Positions 44,403 to 51,879 of a stretch of DNA of 51,879 bases are shown piece after piece (the stretch's first letter is position 1; the number at the start of each line of letters is the position of its first letter). The notes beneath the pieces are model-generated. The model saw only the letters and a program-made list of their open reading frames with translations. It ran no database searches and was not told the DNA's origin. This DNA is from Pirellulales bacterium. Its GTDB lineage: Bacteria > Planctomycetota > Planctomycetia > Pirellulales > JANQPP01. The stretch covers positions 1 to 51,879 of the forward strand of contig JANQPP010000070.1 of NCBI GenBank assembly GCA_028289405.1, read 5' to 3'. The translations under genes were made by a program, and so were the position numbers.

Positions 44403-45821
44403 TCAACGCCCTTCGATGGGCTCAGGCATCAGAGCACCGCTGGCGGTTTGCCAGCGGTGTAACTTGCCTTTCAGTAACTCTGCCACGTCGGGAAGTTCTT
44501 GCGCGAGGTTGTGCGTTTCTCCGATGTCCGCGCCCAAGTCGTATAACTCCACACGCGGTTCTTCCAGAAATTCTAGCAGCTTATATGGTCCATCGCGGAT
44601 CACGGCCACGGGTGTCGTCCGCCAGGTGGCTTCCGGAATGTACGACTCCAAGTAGCCAGGGAAATGCCAGTAGATGGCCCGGGGCGTCAGGCGGCTCGTC
44701 GGATCGCGGAAGAGTGGTAAAAGGCTCACGCCATCCAGAGTTTGCCCGACAGGTGGAGCGGCGCCGGCCAGTTCCAGACAGGTGGGAAAGAAATCGACGT
44801 GCACGCCCGGTTCCTGTGTGCGGGATCCGGGCGAGGTGACGGCGGGCCAGCGGACAATAAAAGGGACGCGGACTCCCCCTTCATGCAGTGTCCCCTTGCC
44901 CCCTCGCAGCGGGGCGTTGTCGGTCGTCCCCTTGCGGCGGTCGGTGCCAGGCACGGTGTACCCGCCCAAGCCGCCGTTGTCGGAGGAGAAGATGACCACG
45001 GTGTTGTCGGCCAGCCCAAGTTCGTCCAACTTGGCCAAGACCCGTCCCACGCTCTCATCCACGCTGTCGATCATGGCGGCGTAGTCCGGGTGCTTGTGCC
45101 CACCAGCGGGAGGTTTCTCGCGGTACTTTTCGATCAACTCCGGCTTGGCTTGGAGCGGGTTATGCACGGCGAAGTGCGGCAAGTAGAGGAAGAACGGTTC
45201 TTCTTGGTGACGTTCGAGAAAATCGACCGCCAGAGAAGTCAGATAGTCGGCCAGGTAAGCTCCCTCAGGAACGTCTCTTTCGGGCACGGTTTTGAAGCGA
45301 AAATGCCGGCCCGCCGAAACGATGGCCTCGTCGAAACCTCGCGCCGCCGGATGGTGCTGGGGATCGCGGCCTAGGTGCCACTTGCCGAAGAGTCCTGTGG
45401 CATAACCCGCCTCACGGAGTGCGTTCGCCACGGTCACGAGACCGAGCGGCAACTTGGTCACGTTCTCCGGCGGAACCATGTGGCGGTCCGCCGCTTTTCC
45501 CCGGGCCAGTGTGCCCACCGAATACACGCCTGTCCGGGGGGCGTATTGGCCGGACATCAGCGCTGCCCGCGTTGGTGCACAGTTTTGACAGACATAGAAA
45601 CTCTCGAAAGTCAGCCCCTCGCGGGCCAGCCGGTCGATGTGGGGCGTTTCGTAGAACTGGCTCCCTTGGCAGCCCAAATCGGTCCAGCCCAGGTCGTCCG
45701 CCAGGATAAAGACGATGTTGGGCCGCGACGTTTGCGGCCCGTGCTCCGCCGCCGAGGTACTTCCAGATAACAGCCCGCAGGCCAAAAACAGGCTTACCCA
45801 AACCCTTATGTGAAAGATCAT
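44403..45821 (-). CDS. Secreted formylglycine-dependent sulfatase
   Basis: 472 aa. Signal peptide (about residues 1-25), then PNIVFILADDLGW with metal-binding Asp42/Asp43. The maturation motif CAPTR (Cys81, converted to formylglycine) follows, and GKWHLGR, SDNGG and HVDFFPT further on. These define a type I arylsulfatase, probably removing sulfate from algal or animal polysaccharides in the periplasm. Activity needs a formylglycine-generating enzyme, not present in this window. Planctomycetes carry many such genes. No polysaccharide lyase or hydrolase sits next to it. Confidence 0.93.
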   Translation of the reverse strand: MIFHIRVWVSLFLACGLLSGSTSAAEHGPQTSRPNIVFILADDLGWTDLGCQGSQFYETPHIDRLAREGLTFESFYVCQNCAPTRAALMSGQYAPRTGVYSVGTLARGKAADRHMVPPENVTKLPLGLVTVANALREAGYATGLFGKWHLGRDPQHHPAARGFDEAIVSAGRHFRFKTVPERDVPEGAYLADYLTSLAVDFLERHQEEPFFLYLPHFAVHNPLQAKPELIEKYREKPPAGGHKHPDYAAMIDSVDESVGRVLAKLDELGLADNTVVIFSSDNGGLGGYTVPGTDRRKGTTDNAPLRGGKGTLHEGGVRVPFIVRWPAVTSPGSRTQEPGVHVDFFPTCLELAGAAPPVGQTLDGVSLLPLFRDPTSRLTPRAIYWHFPGYLESYIPEATWRTTPVAVIRDGPYKLLEFLEEPRVELYDLGADIGETHNLAQELPDVAELLKGKLHRWQTASGALMPEPIEGR

Positions 45822-46080
45822 GCTTCATCCACGTTTCATGACGAAATTTGACGGGCGTTAGGAATAAGGAGCACCACGCGTCGCTGAAAAAACTGAGAAA
45901 TATGGGCGCTCGCGAACCGTGCCCCAAATATATCCGTAATAACGCCCGGGTGGCAGTTTTTTCCGCGCACGTCCACCGAAAACTCCGCATCCACACGACC
46001 GCTTTTTCCGCTGCTCAAACAGTCCGTCTCACCTGGCTAAAAAGCCGCATTGCCTGACCCACAAAATCGAGGAACCCGGC

Positions 46081-46479
46081 ATGTTCTATCGCCTCGCCGC
46101 TGACGTGGTTGTGATCGTGCATTTCGCGTACGTGGCGTTCGTGGTGCTGGGCCTGGCCGTGATCCTGCTGGGGGGCCTGCTCGGCTGGTCCTGGGTGCGG
46201 AATTGGAAATTTCGCTGGGCACATTTAGCCGCCATCGGCATTGTGGTCTTCGAAGCCTTGATGGGGATCACTTGCCCGCTCACGACCTGGGAACAAAAAC
46301 TCCGTAGGCTCGCCGGAGAGGTATCTTACCGAGGCGACTTCATCGCCTCCTGGGCGCACGAACTGCTTTTCTATGAGGCCCAGCCATGGGTATTCACCGT
46401 TTGCTATGTGCTTTTTGGCCTGGCGGTGCTCGGCGCCTGGTTTCTGATCCCACCCCGTTCCCGCCGCGCGGTGACGTAA
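46081..46479 (+). CDS. DUF2784 membrane protein
   Basis: 132 aa with about four transmembrane helices: VIVHFAYVAFVVLGLAVILL, WAHLAAIGIVVFEALMGI, and a C-terminal pair ending AVLGAWFLIPP. The segment GITCPLTTWEQKLR and the pattern ADVVVIVHFAYVAF are the signature of DUF2784. Function unknown. The 259 bases upstream (45822-46080) hold no recognised gene. Confidence 0.85.
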   Translation: MFYRLAADVVVIVHFAYVAFVVLGLAVILLGGLLGWSWVRNWKFRWAHLAAIGIVVFEALMGITCPLTTWEQKLRRLAGEVSYRGDFIASWAHELLFYEAQPWVFTVCYVLFGLAVLGAWFLIPPRSRRAVT

Positions 46480-46692
46480 TTCTCACATCGCACTTCGGTC
46501 AAAACCTGCCGCCGGGATAGCCCTCGGTGCATGCACCCAGCAACGAAAGTGCTTGCCGCGCGGTGCCTTGTCCCGTCCAACTGGGGGGTGGTAGCATGAG
46601 CCGGAATTGGACCACCGGAGAGCGGCCACAGCGCGCAGGGCCTCCTCCTTTCTGTTTCCCCCCAACCACGTCCGTTTCGGTTTGGTTTTGCC

Positions 46693-49299
46693 ATGTCGTC
46701 TTCTCCCATGATGCAGCAGTACCACGAGGCCAAGCAGGCCCATCCGGACACGCTGCTGCTGTTCCGCATGGGAGACTTTTACGAGTTGTTTTATGGCGAT
46801 GCGGAAGAGGCGGCGCGGCTGCTGCAGCTCGCGCTCACCAGCCGGGACAAGGGGGAGAATGCCATCCCCATGGCCGGCTTTCCCCATCATCAATTGGAGT
46901 CCTACCTCAAGAAGCTCGTGCAGGCCGGACGCCGCGTGGCCATTTGCGAACAAGTGGAGGATGCCCGCCAGGCCAAGGGGCTCGTCAAACGGGAGGTGGT
47001 GCGGGTTGTCTCACCCGGCACGCTGACTGAAGAGGGCCTGCTCGATCCGCTGGAAGCGAATTACCTGGCCGCCATCGTCGTGGGAAAGGAGGTGGCGGGG
47101 CTTGCCTGGGTGGAACTCTCCACCGGCGAATTCTGGGCGATGGACACGCCCCTCGCGCGACTAGACGACGAATTGGCCCGGGTCGCGCCACGGGAATTCT
47201 TGGTCAGCGAATCGTGCGATGCCCTACCGGGCACGAGCCTGCGGGAAGAAGTGGTCACCCGCCGGCCCGAGTGGCAGTTCTCTACCGCATCCGCGCGGGA
47301 ATGCTTGCTCCGGCATTTCGGCGTGGCCTCGCTCGCCGGTTTCGGGTTCGAGGAAGAAAATTCACCGGGAACCCAGGCGGCAGGCGGCATTCTGCAATAC
47401 CTGCTGGAGACGCAAAAGACGTCGCTGGTACATATCGAGCGTCTGCAATTGCATGACGACCGCCGCACGCTGCAAATCGACGAGGCCACGCGGCGCAGCT
47501 TGGAACTGATGCGGACCTTCCGCGAAGGAAAGCGGGAAGGCTCCCTGTTGGGCGTGCTCGACCGCACCACCACGTCCATGGGTGCCCGCCTGCTCGCCTC
47601 GCTGCTAAGCCAGCCGCTCGCGGACCGAGAAGCCATCGAAGCCCGGCTAGACGCGGTGGAAGAGTGGGTGGCGGATCCGCTCCTCTGCCAAGCCCTGCGG
47701 CAAAAGCTGCGGGGCATTCACGATTTGGACCGCCTGTTGACGCGGATCTCCACCGGTCGCGCCAGCCCCCGGGACCTGAGTTTTCTCGCCAAAACGCTGG
47801 CCTGCCTACCTGGCTTGAAAGCCAAACTGACGGGCCGGAAGTGCTGGTTGCTGGCGGAATTAGAAGGCCAAGTCGATTTGTGTCCGGAAATCCGGGCTCG
47901 TTTGGAGGCCGCGCTCGCCGACCCTTGCCCCATCACCGCGCACGAAGGAGGCGTGATCAAGCCCGGTTGCAATTCCCGCCTGGACGAATTGCGGGAACTT
48001 TCCAGCGGCGGACGTGAATGGATGGCCGCCTATCAGGCGGAGGAGTCCGCCCGGCTCGATATGCCTCTCAAGGTCGGATTCAACAAGGTCTTCGGCTACT
48101 ACATCGAAATCACGCATACGCATCGCGACAAGGTTCCCGAGGAATATCATCGTAAGCAGACGCTGAAAAACGCCGAACGCTACATCACGCCGAAGCTCAA
48201 GGAATTCGAAGAGCAGGTGCTCACGGCGGAGGAGGAAGCCCGCGAACTGGAGTACCAGTTGTTCGTGGAATTACGGAACGCGGCCGCGGAAGCCGCTCCC
48301 CGCATCCGGGGCACGGCCCGCGCCTTGGCCCAGCTGGATGTACTGCTCTCCTTGGCCACGCTGGCCCTGGAACGCGGTTATTGCCGCCCGCAACTCGTGG
48401 ACGAACCGGTGCTAGAAATCGAGGAGGGCCGGCATCCGGTGCTCGACGCACTGCTCCCCGCCGGCGATTTCGTGCCCAACGACACGCGGCTCGACGGCGA
48501 AAGCCGCCGCATGCTGCTGATCACCGGTCCGAATATGGCCGGCAAGAGCACCTACATCCGACAGACAGCGCTCTTGGTGGTGCTGGCCCAAATGGGTTCC
48601 TTCGTGCCGGCCCGCCGCGCGGTGGTGGGCGTGGCGGACCGCGTGTTCGCCCGGGTCGGGGCCAGCGATGAACTCTCCCGGGGCCAAAGTACCTTCATGG
48701 TCGAGATGACCGAAACGGCCCGCATCTTGAACACGGCCACCAGCCGCAGCGTGGTAATCCTGGACGAAATCGGACGGGGCACCAGCACTTACGACGGGAT
48801 TTCCCTGGCCTGGGCCGTCGCCGAATATTTACATGACCAGATCCGCTGCCGCACGCTGTTCGCCACGCACTACCATGAGCTGACCGAGCTGGAACATTCC
48901 CTCGAGGCGCAGTGCAATCTCAACGTGGCCGTGCGGGAAGCGAAGGGGGAGGTCGCCTTCCTGCATCGCATCGTGGAGGGGTCCGCGGACAAAAGTTACG
49001 GCATTCATGTCGCCCGCCTGGCGGGGATTCCCCGTCCCGTCCACCATCGTGCCCGGGAAATCCTGGACACGCTTGAGTCGAGAAACCCTCGGGAATCCCG
49101 CCTGCCCGGCTTGAATGCGACAGAGAACTCCAACGCTGGGGCCGGCAACGGCCACGTGCAGATGCGGCTATTTGAAACGGCCGAACATCCCTTGGTGCGG
49201 GAACTTTCGCGGATCAACATCGAACAGACCACCCCGCTGGAAGCCTTCCAACTCGTGAGGCGATGGCAAGAGGAATGGCCTTCCGATGACCAGAGCTAG
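46693..49299 (+). CDS. mutS: DNA mismatch repair protein MutS
   Basis: 868-aa MutS1. The mismatch-reading Phe-x-Glu is in MGDFYELF (Phe29, Glu31) and the connector and lever domains follow. The clamp region is near GYYIEITHTHRDKVP. The ATPase has Walker A GPNMAGKST (612-620), Walker B-type VILDEIGRGTSTYDG and FATHYHEL. The C-terminal linker includes RLFETAEHP. It recognises base mismatches and recruits MutL. No clear ribosome-binding site precedes ATG 46693. mutL is not in the window. Confidence 0.97.
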   Translation: MSSSPMMQQYHEAKQAHPDTLLLFRMGDFYELFYGDAEEAARLLQLALTSRDKGENAIPMAGFPHHQLESYLKKLVQAGRRVAICEQVEDARQAKGLVKREVVRVVSPGTLTEEGLLDPLEANYLAAIVVGKEVAGLAWVELSTGEFWAMDTPLARLDDELARVAPREFLVSESCDALPGTSLREEVVTRRPEWQFSTASARECLLRHFGVASLAGFGFEEENSPGTQAAGGILQYLLETQKTSLVHIERLQLHDDRRTLQIDEATRRSLELMRTFREGKREGSLLGVLDRTTTSMGARLLASLLSQPLADREAIEARLDAVEEWVADPLLCQALRQKLRGIHDLDRLLTRISTGRASPRDLSFLAKTLACLPGLKAKLTGRKCWLLAELEGQVDLCPEIRARLEAALADPCPITAHEGGVIKPGCNSRLDELRELSSGGREWMAAYQAEESARLDMPLKVGFNKVFGYYIEITHTHRDKVPEEYHRKQTLKNAERYITPKLKEFEEQVLTAEEEARELEYQLFVELRNAAAEAAPRIRGTARALAQLDVLLSLATLALERGYCRPQLVDEPVLEIEEGRHPVLDALLPAGDFVPNDTRLDGESRRMLLITGPNMAGKSTYIRQTALLVVLAQMGSFVPARRAVVGVADRVFARVGASDELSRGQSTFMVEMTETARILNTATSRSVVILDEIGRGTSTYDGISLAWAVAEYLHDQIRCRTLFATHYHELTELEHSLEAQCNLNVAVREAKGEVAFLHRIVEGSADKSYGIHVARLAGIPRPVHHRAREILDTLESRNPRESRLPGLNATENSNAGAGNGHVQMRLFETAEHPLVRELSRINIEQTTPLEAFQLVRRWQEEWPSDDQS

Positions 49300-49815
49300 G
49301 CTATATAAGGCGTCAGCCAGCGTAGTGTTCAACTCCATGACAGTTTTGAAGTCCTGGGCTCGTTGACGATACCAGACCTTGAAGACGAACCGCTTGGCAG
49401 GTTGACCCGCGCCAAATTCACCAACCATGATTCACAACCCTCGTTCATGGAAAAGAAAGCAGGTCACCCCTCCACGATGGCTCTCCACGAAATGGAAATC
49501 CGAAATTTCGCGCTCCGGTTGGTGGCTGAAACATGACTCGATTCGGAAACTACGTGCATTTCAAAGCACGAACCCAGTAGGCGTGTAGGCGGTCTCTTAC
49601 ATCCAGGGGATGTTGAGATTTTCATTTGCCAATTCGTTGCGTTCGCTGAAATGAGAATAAAGAATAGACACTAGACAGCTCAAGTTGCATTCGCGACAGA
49701 TCCCATGTCATTTCCGCGAATAGATGTCGGAACGCAACTCGCCGCTGTCGTGACGGGCACCGGCTGATGATTGAGACAAACGAATGCGGAGATCGGAATA
49801 GAGGAAAGGGAAAAC
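49300..49815. other. 516-base intergenic region, nothing recognised
   Basis: Between mutS and the PEP-CTERM gene. A leftward open frame of about 85 codons ends inside mutS (49168-49428) and contains VWYRQRAQDFKTVM. This could be a scrap of an old gene, but I cannot identify it. The rest is AT-richer (49600-49700) and may hold the promoter of the PEP-CTERM gene. No terminator hairpin was seen after mutS. Confidence 0.45.
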
Positions 49816-50571
49816 ATGCTCAGATTACGCGCAACCCCATTAGTAGCCTGCGTGGTGGCGGGCCTCTCGGTTCATGTCATTTGCTCCCCGAGGGCCAGTG
49901 CCCAAACCTCCTCGGTAACGGCCGGGGGAAACATGGAGATCGACTTCAATGAAGAACTTCCCGTGAGTTATTCGAGCTTTGTCGGCGCTTATTTTATCGA
50001 TGTGGAACTGATCCACGATCCTGGGGCAGGGCCCATGATCCAGCGTTTCGAAACGCCCACCACGGACACCAACAATCGCATCTTGCTCGACGCGGCGCAG
50101 CCCGCTCCACAACTGGTTTGGGGAGATTATCGTATCGCGGAGACTTCCCCGGGCGGGCCTCCCATTTCGGAGCCAGTCCATGGCTGGTACGCCGAGATCA
50201 TGACGGAGGGTTGGGAATGGGTGCTTCCCGATGATCCCGGTTTCCCAAGTTCCATTCCCCTCGATGATCCGCTGATCACACGTGACGATGTTCCCCATCC
50301 CGCGAGTTTTCCCGCCCCAGGAGCGGAACCGCACGAGTTTTGGGTCGAATTTCCACCGGTCAATCCCGGTGAAACGCTTGGCATCCACAAGGCTCTGCTC
50401 TGGGTGGGCACCACTGGGAATTCCATCTGGGGGGACGACCTTTTGGATGACGGCACGCCGTTTAACGAGAGCCTCATTTCGGTCTGGGCCCACCCCACCG
50501 TTCCCGAGCCGAGTACATGGGCTATGCTCCTTCTCGGCGCGATATTCTGCGCCGCTCTCCGACGGCGATAA
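49816..50571 (+). CDS. PEP-CTERM sorted exported protein
   Basis: 251 aa starting at ATG 49816, which has AGGAAAGGG ahead. The signal peptide spans about residues 1-30 (VVAGLSVHVICSPRASAQ). The C-terminus has the sorting signal VPEPSTWAML, a hydrophobic helix and a basic end (LRRR), the substrate form for exosortase. The middle part (about 200 aa) has no recognised domain; it is acidic and rich in Pro and Asp. The protein is probably cleaved and delivered to the cell surface. No exosortase gene is in view. The insertion sequence begins 33 bases after the stop. Confidence 0.88.
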   Translation: MLRLRATPLVACVVAGLSVHVICSPRASAQTSSVTAGGNMEIDFNEELPVSYSSFVGAYFIDVELIHDPGAGPMIQRFETPTTDTNNRILLDAAQPAPQLVWGDYRIAETSPGGPPISEPVHGWYAEIMTEGWEWVLPDDPGFPSSIPLDDPLITRDDVPHPASFPAPGAEPHEFWVEFPPVNPGETLGIHKALLWVGTTGNSIWGDDLLDDGTPFNESLISVWAHPTVPEPSTWAMLLLGAIFCAALRRR

Positions 50572-50603
50572 CGCAAATCGTTCCAGTATTTAGACCCAGC
50601 GTA

Positions 50604-50621
50604 CAGGAGAACTGCAAAGTC
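50604..50621 (+). repeat. Left terminal inverted repeat of the insertion sequence
   Basis: CAGGAGAACTGCAAAGTC, an exact reverse complement of the right end at 51862-51879. The transposase stop codon (50620-50622) overlaps its inner end. Confidence 0.9.
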
Positions 50622-51786
50622 AGGAATGGAGCAGTTGAGTTCCGATGGCGGGTTTCCAGGCGATGTAATCCGCCGCGGCCCGAACGGGCAACTCGGGGTC
50701 GGAGCGAAGTCGATGGATGGAGAGGGCGGCATTGTTGATGGCCGCCAGGCAGGCAGAGAGCCCTGGCCTGCGGGTGTGGTGGCGGTCTTCGTCCCACCAA
50801 CGGTCTTTCACGAAATGCAGGTTGTTTTCGATTTGCCAGTGACCGCGCACGTGCCGCAGAAGTTGGGCCGCGGCAGTCTGCTCGGGATGGAGGCTTGTGA
50901 CGAAATAGCGCACGTCGGCGAGCACGACCTCGCCATCGGCAGTGCGCAGCTCACGATCGACACGTAAGGCAATTTGGCAACCGGTTAGGTCGAGCACTTC
51001 GCGGATGTACTCGGCAGTTGCTTGGAGCCTGGCCTGCCAAGCAACCAGCCTCAAAGTCCAAATCGACCCAAAGACGACGGGTTTCCTGGAGAGCCCCCTT
51101 TTTTCAGTCGTTTCGGCGGTTGGTGTTCGCTCGGTGGCTTTGGCGAAACAGTGCTCCAAGGCATCGAGTGTCTCTTGCTGATTGGCTTTGACCTGCAGTA
51201 GGTAGTCGCAACCACGAGCGGTCATCAATTCGACCAACGGACGTTGGGCGAAAAAGGCATCGCCTGTGAAGAGCCGTAACATTGGATAAGTATCGAGAAG
51301 CTGTTCAAGATGCTGCCGGAGCAAGGTGGACTCGTTCGTCTTTTCCGCCCCAGTGGACCATTGCCCAATGACAACCTGGAGATCATGGACAAAGGCATTG
51401 AGCATGTGCAATGGGTGGCCATCCGAGTCGATTCCTTGCTTCGCCGTTTTGCCATCAACAGCGAGTACTCCCGTGGTGGACGCTTGGGCCAAACAGTCTT
51501 GTAGCCACCGATCCAATGCTGCTTGAAAATTACCAATTTGGCAACCAGCCAACGTCCGGCTGATCGTGGTGGCGCAAGGTGGCTGGTCACGATCGAATCC
51601 CAGCGGCTCTTTGAGTTGGTCCCAGTGAACTCTGGCCCAGCGTACCAGCACTTCCATCTCACGAATCCGCGCTAGCATCCCCAGGAGCATCAACACCACG
51701 ATGCCAGAGAACGGGTGACGAACACCGCGTGGGGAGCGGGGATCCTCAAGTTGGGAAAAAACATCGAGAAGCGTCGTGGCACGCAT
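50620..51786 (-). CDS. ISAs1-family DDE transposase
   Basis: 388 aa from ATG 51786, preceded by AAGGAG. The N-terminal region (LLDVFSQLEDPRSPRGVRHP) is the conserved DDE_Tnp_1-associated domain of ISAs1 elements. The catalytic residues are suggested by VLAVDGKTAK (first Asp), FTGDAFFAQRP (second Asp) and HWQIENNLHFVKD (Glu), with WWDEDRHHTR following. It looks intact, so the element may be active. An in-frame upstream extension to 51840 has no ribosome-binding site. Confidence 0.93.
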   Translation of the reverse strand: MRATTLLDVFSQLEDPRSPRGVRHPFSGIVVLMLLGMLARIREMEVLVRWARVHWDQLKEPLGFDRDQPPCATTISRTLAGCQIGNFQAALDRWLQDCLAQASTTGVLAVDGKTAKQGIDSDGHPLHMLNAFVHDLQVVIGQWSTGAEKTNESTLLRQHLEQLLDTYPMLRLFTGDAFFAQRPLVELMTARGCDYLLQVKANQQETLDALEHCFAKATERTPTAETTEKRGLSRKPVVFGSIWTLRLVAWQARLQATAEYIREVLDLTGCQIALRVDRELRTADGEVVLADVRYFVTSLHPEQTAAAQLLRHVRGHWQIENNLHFVKDRWWDEDRHHTRRPGLSACLAAINNAALSIHRLRSDPELPVRAAADYIAWKPAIGTQLLHS

Positions 51787-51861
51787 GGATGGCTCCTTCC
51801 AAATAAAGAAGCCCCCCGCTGTGGACTCTACGGTACGCAATAGCCCAAGGTTCGAAAAAAA

Positions 51862-51879
51862 GACTTTGCAGTTCTCCTG
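51862..51879 (+). repeat. Right terminal inverted repeat of the insertion sequence
   Basis: GACTTTGCAGTTCTCCTG, the exact reverse complement of 50604-50621. It is the last sequence in the window. Confidence 0.9.

Larger units (their letters stand above)
50604..51879 (-). mobile_element. ISAs1-family insertion sequence (complete, ends at window edge)
   Basis: 1276 bp bounded by perfect 18-bp terminal inverted repeats (50604-50621 and 51862-51879) and containing one transposase gene. The window stops exactly on the outer base of the right repeat, so the target-site duplication cannot be judged. The left insertion point is 33 bp behind the PEP-CTERM gene. Confidence 0.9.

Noticed and set aside
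49168..49428. Leftward open frame overlapping the mutS end
   Set aside because: Partly antisense to mutS, no recognised domain; mentioned only as unexplained in the intergenic entry.

Overview
The window reads as a stretch of a planctomycete chromosome (Planctomycetota; order not certain, Pirellulales-like is my guess). The basis is the combination of a PEP-CTERM protein, a formylglycine sulfatase, a Cys-rich secreted protein of the Val/Thr/Tyr-repeat kind, a planctomycete-type outer-membrane beta-barrel, an archaeal-type MfnB enzyme and many secreted proteins of unknown function, in moderately GC-rich DNA with dense genes on both strands. No phage, plasmid or CRISPR signal was seen. The one complete mobile element is an ISAs1-type insertion sequence at the right edge, and the window stops exactly on its terminal inverted repeat.

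Layout. 1-8.4 kb: ada DNA repair/regulator, a structured intergenic repeat, then a leftward group (C25/gingipain-like secreted protease, SAM hydrolase, bioA), followed rightward by a sigma-70 factor behind tandem AACGTT operators and a SRPBCC-epimerase fusion. 8.4-17.7 kb: Cys-rich secreted protein, an MBOAT/SGNH acyl-transfer pair, a leucine-rich-repeat lipoprotein, a uronate-isomerase-like amidohydrolase, an SDR oxidoreductase, a membrane GT2 glycosyltransferase and a secreted unknown. 17.8-26.3 kb: LarA-like isomerase, NhaD/CitMHS-type antiporter, small membrane protein, mfnB coupled by a 4-base overlap to a large secreted protein, and an outer-membrane barrel. 27.1-38 kb: housekeeping genes (aspS with a TTG start, clpX, a CitG-like transferase, a PlsC-like acyltransferase, cysI, pgpA, folD, tRNA-Arg-CCG). 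38.2-40.5 kb: a MarR regulator and methyltransferase operon, and a DUF2071 protein.

40.6-44.3 kb is the most coherent functional unit: an ArsR-family repressor with two matching operator palindromes, a membrane rhodanese, a TauE/SafE permease, the wreck of a metallo-beta-lactamase/rhodanese (persulfide dioxygenase type) gene, and a CoA-disulfide-reductase/rhodanese fusion. Together they look like a reactive-sulfur (persulfide/sulfite) detoxification operon that has lost its dioxygenase step. The remainder (44.4-51.9 kb) holds a sulfatase, a DUF2784 membrane protein, mutS, a PEP-CTERM protein and the insertion sequence.

Two genes (mfnB and the CitG-like gene) fit the tetrahydromethanopterin/methanofuran-type C1 metabolism known in planctomycetes. 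Two (SAM hydrolase and bioA) consume S-adenosylmethionine side by side. Sulfur handling recurs: cysI, the persulfide operon and the sulfatase. All functional calls are by motif recognition from translated sequence; no database search was run.
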